The translations under genes were made by a program, and so were the position numbers. Below the pieces are notes generated by a model. The model searched no databases, was not told the DNA's origin, and saw only the letters and a program-made list of their open reading frames with translations. 64,000 bases of DNA from Sulfurospirillum sp001602955 (GTDB taxonomy: Bacteria > Campylobacterota > Campylobacteria > Campylobacterales > Sulfurospirillaceae): positions 62,001-126,000 of the forward strand of contig LVAC01000012.1 of NCBI GenBank assembly GCA_001602955.1, in the 5' to 3' direction. Shown in pieces: positions 59,861 through 64,000 of this stretch (its first letter is position 1; the number at the start of each line of letters is the position of its first letter).

Positions 59861-61000
59861 TTAGAGTTTGAACGATTTGTTAATGCAAAAACCGCCGATG
59901 ACCTTATCGGCATCTTGAGTATCGACGATAAAGGTATAAACCTCAAACGTCACGACGAGACCTTCTTGCGTCGAAAGTTCAAGCGTATGGTTAAAGCGGT
60001 TTTCAAAAAAACTCAAGCGATCGATATCGTCGATCGTATCGGCTGTTTTAGCGTCGAAAAGTTCGTGCGCGGTTTTGGACTGCCATGTTTTAAATCCGAG
60101 GAATTTTTGAAAAGTGCGGTTGAGGTAAAGATACGGACCTTGGCGATTTTTGATAAATGCCAAAACGGGGAGCTGTTCAAAAAAGGCGGCGTAACGTTCA
60201 TTTTCAAGCGTTGTGTTTTGAAGTGCCGCTTTTTCATAGGTAATCTCTTTGAGCGTACCCACCATACGAATTGCTTGGTTGCGTTTGTCGCGAATTGCTT
60301 TGGCTTTAACGCGAACCCATTGCAGCGGATCGCTTTGACGAATGCGGTGTTCGATGCTAAAAATATCGCTTTTGCCGTCAAGATGCGCTTTAAGACGCTC
60401 GTTGACGACGGCCATATCTTTGGTGTGCACCAAATTGAGCCATGACGAAAGCGTCGAGGGCGTTTCATTGGGCGCATAACCCATGATGTGCTTCCATTTG
60501 GGTGAAAAAAAGACGCTCTCCGTTTGAATATCCCAATCCCAAAAAGCCTCGTCGTTCCCCTCTAATGCAAGTTCCAAACGCTCTTTTTGGTGCAAAAGGT
60601 TTTCCTTGTTTTTTTGAAACGAGGAGATATCGACGATAATACCGCTGTAACCGATAGGCGTATTTTCTGAACCGAACAGGGTTGAAAACGAGATTTGAAC
60701 GCTTTTGCGTACGTCGTTGTCGAACGTCAGCTCTGTGGTGACGCTTCCTTTTTTGGGAAAGGTTTCAATATGGGCTAACGCCTCTTTCGCATGCGCACCG
60801 AAAGCTTGCGCAAATGCTTTGTTGCAAACGCTCTGAGATTCTTTTTTGTAAAAGGAAGGAAGTGCTAACGTATAAAAAACAAGATCGTTTTCATACGAAA
60901 CGGAGGGCTTTTGAGTGCGTTTTACACGTTGAGACGATGTCATGAAAAAAAAGACTATACTTAAAAGAAAGGCTAAGGCAAGAAAAGTCGGTAAGCTCAT
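59861..61000 (-). CDS. Membrane-anchored PAS-domain protein without output domain
   Basis: The 379-residue protein has one N-terminal membrane helix (SLPTFLALAFLLSIVFFFM) and then two or three PAS modules (LALEGNDEAFWDWDIQTESVFFSPKW, marked by EGNDEAFWDWDIQ, near residue 130; AFIKNRQGPYLYLNRTFQKFLGFK near residue 290). It stops after the last PAS at INKSFKL with no kinase, GGDEF, EAL or chemoreceptor part. The ATG at 61000 is preferred over one at 61039. A partner-interaction role with the nearby two-component system is possible. Confidence 0.78.
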   Translation of the reverse strand: MSLPTFLALAFLLSIVFFFMTSSQRVKRTQKPSVSYENDLVFYTLALPSFYKKESQSVCNKAFAQAFGAHAKEALAHIETFPKKGSVTTELTFDNDVRKSVQISFSTLFGSENTPIGYSGIIVDISSFQKNKENLLHQKERLELALEGNDEAFWDWDIQTESVFFSPKWKHIMGYAPNETPSTLSSWLNLVHTKDMAVVNERLKAHLDGKSDIFSIEHRIRQSDPLQWVRVKAKAIRDKRNQAIRMVGTLKEITYEKAALQNTTLENERYAAFFEQLPVLAFIKNRQGPYLYLNRTFQKFLGFKTWQSKTAHELFDAKTADTIDDIDRLSFFENRFNHTLELSTQEGLVVTFEVYTFIVDTQDADKVIGGFCINKSFKL

Positions 61001-61042
61001 CGTTTCTCTTTTGTGATCGCTGGTATGCTTAAAAAGCAAAGT

Positions 61043-61078
61043 TTTTCATGCCGCTTGAAGTTTAAAGCGGCATGAAAA
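61043..61078. other. 14-pair hairpin after the DsbC-like gene
   Basis: A 14-pair perfect stem (61043-61056 with 61065-61078) around CATGCCGCTT lies six bases beyond the DsbC-like stop. A tracts, not T tracts, follow the stem, so it is not a standard terminator. Confidence 0.4.
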
Positions 61079-61084
61079 TCGTGT

Positions 61085-61804
61085 TTATTTTAACAGTTCT
61101 TTTTCCCGTACGATAAACGGAACGCCTTTAATACCCGCTCCGAAATATTTTGCTTTGAGTTCATCGATATGAGCGACTTCTTTATCGCTAATTTTTTGGT
61201 CGTATTTGACCGATTCGTCGTAATATTTTTTCAAGATTTTAATCTTTTCGGCATCGCTTTTGACTTTGGATGTTTCGTTGTAAATCAAGACGGATTTTTC
61301 CAACGAGCTTCTCTCATGCACCGGTGTGAAGATTAAACGAAGGTTATGCGTCGTTAAACGTTGTTCGATTTGAGCGAGTTCTTGACGACAATAAGGGCAC
61401 TCCGGATCGGTAAAAACGACGAGGGTGTCTTTTTTCGGATCGTTACCGAGTGCAACGATATTTTTCTTATCCTCTTTTTGGTACAAAGGAGAGAGTTTCT
61501 TTTGAAGCTCTGCCATTTCCATCATATCTTTGATGCTTCCGCCTTGTTTGATGCTAATGACATCGGGGAAAATAAGATCTTCTTTGGTGAAAATGCTCAA
61601 TTTTTGAGAACGTTTTCCGTCGCTTAGGTTCAGCGTCACAAAATCCATTCCGTCGATGCCGTCGACTTTTTGGCGGGAAACCACTTCGATGGTAATGTTG
61701 GGGACTTGAATCGTTGATTTGAAATGTTCAACGATTTCGGCATCGGTTGCGGCAAAAAGGGATGAGGTAAAGAGCGCAACGAGCCATAAAAGATGTTTTT
61801 TCAT
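61085..61804 (-). CDS. DsbC/DsbG-like periplasmic thiol:disulfide protein
   Basis: The 239-residue protein has a signal peptide (KHLLWLVALFTSSLFA), a N-terminal dimerisation-type region and a thioredoxin fold with the active site FTDPECPYCRQE (CPYC, near residue 137) and the cis-Pro in GVPFIV. Such proteins isomerise or oxidise disulfide bonds in the periplasm. The partner that recycles it (DsbD) is not in the window. Confidence 0.87.
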   Translation of the reverse strand: MKKHLLWLVALFTSSLFAATDAEIVEHFKSTIQVPNITIEVVSRQKVDGIDGMDFVTLNLSDGKRSQKLSIFTKEDLIFPDVISIKQGGSIKDMMEMAELQKKLSPLYQKEDKKNIVALGNDPKKDTLVVFTDPECPYCRQELAQIEQRLTTHNLRLIFTPVHERSSLEKSVLIYNETSKVKSDAEKIKILKKYYDESVKYDQKISDKEVAHIDELKAKYFGAGIKGVPFIVREKELLK

Positions 61805-61898
61805 TCATTTTCCTTATGATTTGCAGTTTGTAAACTGCATGAAATGTTAGGTATTGTACAATAATTTTTATCATATTTTGTTAACAAAAGGTCAACGA

Positions 61899-62105
61899 AT
61901 GGCTGAGAACGCCGATAAAACGCAACTAATTCGTGACATTGAGACGCTGATCGAGTCTGATCCGAATGCGCCGATTGCGTCTTTTGCGATGCTTGAATTT
62001 TTGGAGATCGACGATTTGGCGTCGATCAAAGAAAACCTTCTCCGCTCCAAGTCCAACCGTTCGCACGAAAACGAACAATGGTTTAACGAGCTATGCAAAA
62101 AGTAA
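61899..62105 (+). CDS. Small acidic protein of unknown function (68 aa)
   Basis: The protein reads MAENADKTQLIRDIETLIES, then PNAPIASFAMLEFLEIDD and a basic tail ending WFNELCKK; it is helical with no membrane segment. AAAAGG precedes the ATG. It lies 16 bases before the HD-domain gene, so they probably form one unit. A regulator or adaptor of the HD protein is plausible but not shown. Confidence 0.65.
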   Translation: MAENADKTQLIRDIETLIESDPNAPIASFAMLEFLEIDDLASIKENLLRSKSNRSHENEQWFNELCKK

Positions 62106-62121
62106 GTTTCGAGGTACAACG

Positions 62122-63096
62122 ATGAAACAAGTTTGGCCCTATCTCAATGAGCTGAAAGAGCGTCGCATTGCGGCAGTTTACATGTTAAACAATCTCGTCG
62201 AGTTGGCTTACGAGGTTGAAGGGCGTACGAAAAGCGTTACGTTTTCTTTTGAGACCGAAGGCGGTGCAATGGGCTATATAGAGTCGTTTTACTGCGACAC
62301 TATCCCTTTGCCGCCGTCTAAGGTTTTGCATCCGCTTAGCGGAACGTTTCACGTCCTTAAAGAGTGCCGCCTGTACGTTAGTGAGAGCGGTTGGGAACAT
62401 TTTGAAGAGTTGGAACTCGTTACCGATCAAGGAAACTATCTGTTTTTTTTCGACACTGCGGACAAAAAAGAGCATTATGCCGCGATGCAAAAAGGCAAAT
62501 CGCCGACCTTGCCCTTAGCAACGCCGAAGGAAGTTTTTTTGCCGCAAGAGCTTTTTAACGTGGACGATTTTTGCGAAAATCTTGCGTTTGCCCTAAAAGC
62601 GCACGGTGAACAGAAAACGCCCCACGGGTTGCCGTATGCGATGCATCTTTTAAGCGTGACGGCAGAGGTCATCAACGCCTTTTCGCGAGAGCCTTTGAGC
62701 TATGACGAGCATAACGTAGCGATCGCGTGTGCGCTTTTACACGACGTGAACGAAGATACGACGACTTGCATTACGAAAGAGAGTCCGATCGCCGGACATA
62801 AAGAAGTCATCGCTAAAGGCGTACACGCGCTGACGAAAGATAAAAACCTGCCTTCCAAAGAGGCACAAATGCGCAAGAGCCTCGATCAATTGAAAAAACG
62901 TCAAAACTGCGTTGCTTTGGTGAAACTTGCCGATCGCATCGTCAATCTCGGTGAGCCTCCAAAACATTGGGATAGCTGTAAAAAACGTACTTATCTCGAA
63001 GAAGCGAAACTCATTTTAGCCGAGTTGGGGTATGCGCATGCCTACTTAGCTTCGAAACTTCAGGATAAGATTCAGGCATATTCGTTTTACATGTAA
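62122..63096 (+). CDS. HD-domain protein, SpoT-like hydrolase motif (324 aa)
   Basis: The N-terminal 160 residues are unfamiliar. The C-terminal half has HD-type motifs: a His in LPYAMHLLSV, ALLHDVNEDT (the HD pair, near residue 212), and LVKLADRIVNLGEP (KLADR), like the hydrolase part of RelA/SpoT and MESH1 proteins. It may cleave (p)ppGpp or another nucleotide. The gene ends TAC ATG TAA, so its stop overlaps a TTACATGTAA copy. The start at 62122 was chosen over an upstream frame that crosses the small gene. Confidence 0.75.
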   Translation: MKQVWPYLNELKERRIAAVYMLNNLVELAYEVEGRTKSVTFSFETEGGAMGYIESFYCDTIPLPPSKVLHPLSGTFHVLKECRLYVSESGWEHFEELELVTDQGNYLFFFDTADKKEHYAAMQKGKSPTLPLATPKEVFLPQELFNVDDFCENLAFALKAHGEQKTPHGLPYAMHLLSVTAEVINAFSREPLSYDEHNVAIACALLHDVNEDTTTCITKESPIAGHKEVIAKGVHALTKDKNLPSKEAQMRKSLDQLKKRQNCVALVKLADRIVNLGEPPKHWDSCKKRTYLEEAKLILAELGYAHAYLASKLQDKIQAYSFYM

Positions 63097-63149
63097 GCAT
63101 GCTACGGAACTAAAAATGCTTAGCGTACGCAAAAACGAAAGGATACGCT

Positions 63150-63230
63150 ATGCGTGTTTGGATCACTTACGTCAAATATGCCCCTGAGATTATCGCTTTG
63201 ATCGCAACTTGTATCGTGCTTGCGCGCTAA
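63150..63230 (+). CDS. Possible 26-residue membrane peptide
   Basis: A short frame MRVWITYVKYAPEIIALIAT-CIVLAR (hyphen added) has one hydrophobic helix. GAAAGGA lies seven bases before the ATG and the frame ends six bases before the pirin stop on the other strand. Small bacterial membrane peptides look like this, but evidence is limited to these signals. Confidence 0.45.
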   Translation: MRVWITYVKYAPEIIALIATCIVLAR

Positions 63231-63236
63231 ACGTTT

Positions 63237-63944
63237 TTAGAGCATCGCTACGTCAAAGAGAAGAATCCGCGAGGATTGAGTCGCTTTGATTTCGTACGTT
63301 TTATCCTCGGTAATCTGCACTTCGTCTCGCGCTTTCATCAAAACGCCTTCGATTTCAACGCTTCCCTCGACGATAAAAACGAGCCTGCCGCGATTGGATT
63401 CCGATGAAGGAAGAAGAAGGGTTTTTCCCTCGTTAAGTTGTGCCGTCTTGATCAAGGCATCTTGACGAATCGCAATGGAGTGATCTTCGCCGTTGGGTGA
63501 AACCAGCGTCAACCAGCGATCGGGACGTATGTCGTTTCGAAAATCGCGTTGCGCGTAAAGGGGTTGAGCTCCTTTTCGATCGGGTTGAATCCATATCTGA
63601 AATAAGGCCGCGTTGCCTTCGGGCGAAGCAAATTCGGAGTGTAAGACACCGCTCCCCGCACTCATATACTGAATTTCGCCCGCATGAATTTCGCCGCGGT
63701 TTCCCTCCGAGTCTTGATGAATAAGAACGCCTTGCGTCACGATGGAGACGATCTCCATATCGCGATGCGGGTGCATACTAAAGCCTTGTACGGCTTCAAT
63801 GATGTCGTCGTTGATGACGCGAAGCACGCCAAATCCCATGCGTGCTGGGTCGTAATATTCCGCAAAGGAAAAACTAAAACGGCTGTGAAGCCAACCATGC
63901 TCCGCTTTGCCTCTTTGGTTGGCTTTATGAATCGTAAATGCCAT
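63237..63944 (-). CDS. Pirin-family bicupin protein
   Basis: The 235-residue protein has the pirin N-cupin with metal-binding HPHRDMEIV and GSGVLHSEF (His and Glu), and a second, degenerate cupin. Relatives (YhhW) are quercetinase-like; the natural role in bacteria is unclear. TTACATGTAA lies 11 bases before its ATG, next to AAGGGAG. Only 56 bases remain between the start and the window end. Confidence 0.88.
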   Translation of the reverse strand: MAFTIHKANQRGKAEHGWLHSRFSFSFAEYYDPARMGFGVLRVINDDIIEAVQGFSMHPHRDMEIVSIVTQGVLIHQDSEGNRGEIHAGEIQYMSAGSGVLHSEFASPEGNAALFQIWIQPDRKGAQPLYAQRDFRNDIRPDRWLTLVSPNGEDHSIAIRQDALIKTAQLNEGKTLLLPSSESNRGRLVFIVEGSVEIEGVLMKARDEVQITEDKTYEIKATQSSRILLFDVAML

Positions 63945-64000
63945 GGTTGACTCCCTTACATGTAAACTATTGTGACACGCTTTTAAAGCAAAGCTTTAAA

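Noticed and set aside
61043..61078. Standard terminator after the DsbC-like gene
   Set aside because: The strong stem is followed by A, not T, on the transcribed strand.
1..64000. CRISPR array, insertion sequence or prophage
   Set aside because: No regularly spaced repeats, transposase, integrase or structural phage genes were found; the dispersed palindrome is irregularly spaced.

Overview
The window looks like chromosomal DNA of a Campylobacterota bacterium close to Sulfurospirillum. This rests on gene content and style: the carboxyspermidine dehydrogenase/decarboxylase route to polyamines, CZB- and Cache-type chemoreceptors, HELKTP-type OmpR-family two-component systems, a type I restriction locus carrying rhuM, TATAAT-centred promoters mostly without a clear -35, and small intergenic spaces. 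No rRNA, CRISPR array or insertion sequence was seen. There is one tRNA gene (tRNA-Ser, GGA).

Layout. 1-5951 (minus): a Kef-type antiporter cut by the window edge, a TonB receptor with a periplasmic metal-chelate/cobamide-type binding protein, a YqaA-like membrane protein and a YajR-like MFS exporter. 6086-9789: a 56-residue membrane protein, mltA, rdgB, carboxyspermidine dehydrogenase and a DsrE-like protein coupled to an SDR. 10617-13892: two overlapping P-loop ATPase genes behind a near-perfect sigma70 promoter overlapped by tandem palindromes. 13891-17294: a Cache chemoreceptor and nspC, the partner of the polyamine dehydrogenase 7 kb away. 17291-23632 (minus): an operon for uptake and breakdown of 2-aminoethylphosphonate (phnX, phnW, a PQ-loop membrane protein, binding protein, ATPase, fused permease). 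23810-32409: a type I restriction-modification locus hsdR-hsdS-[rhuM fragment, Schlafen-type AlbA_2/ATPase gene, small ORF]-rhuM-hsdM.

32513-35460: a four-EF-hand protein followed by a two-component system whose regulator mRNA looks leaderless. 35478-39580: an orphan CheY-like protein, a lysine-rich exported protein, a Tat-exported transglutaminase-like protein coupled to MerT- and MerP-like genes, and a LysE exporter. 39630-43721: a DEAD-box helicase with an unusual leader, and a cysteine-type formate dehydrogenase-like subunit. 43851-49880: a YqiA-like esterase, a DMT exporter, AraC regulators, a lipoprotein and a complete AmmeMemoRadiSam operon. 49955-52012: a two-gene AT-rich insert (possible nuclease plus multi-TM protein). 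52009-57895: TetR with tandem operators facing an AhpD-like gene, a YidE-type transporter, an unknown gene, a CZB chemoreceptor, tRNA-Ser and an orphan D12-class adenine methyltransferase. 57892-63944: a second two-component system, a PAS-only membrane protein, a DsbC-like protein, an HD protein with a small partner, a 26-codon ORF and a pirin.

A signal running across the window is the 10-bp palindrome TTACATGTAA, counted by eye 14 times where about 0.06 would be expected by chance. It occurs in coding and non-coding DNA, at the centre of one long perfect hairpin, and repeatedly 9-11 bases before start codons. The best candidates for undescribed biology are this dispersed palindrome (perhaps linked to DNA uptake, methylation or mRNA structure), the twin-ATPase cassette, the AT-rich nuclease/membrane pair, and the transglutaminase-MerTP operon.
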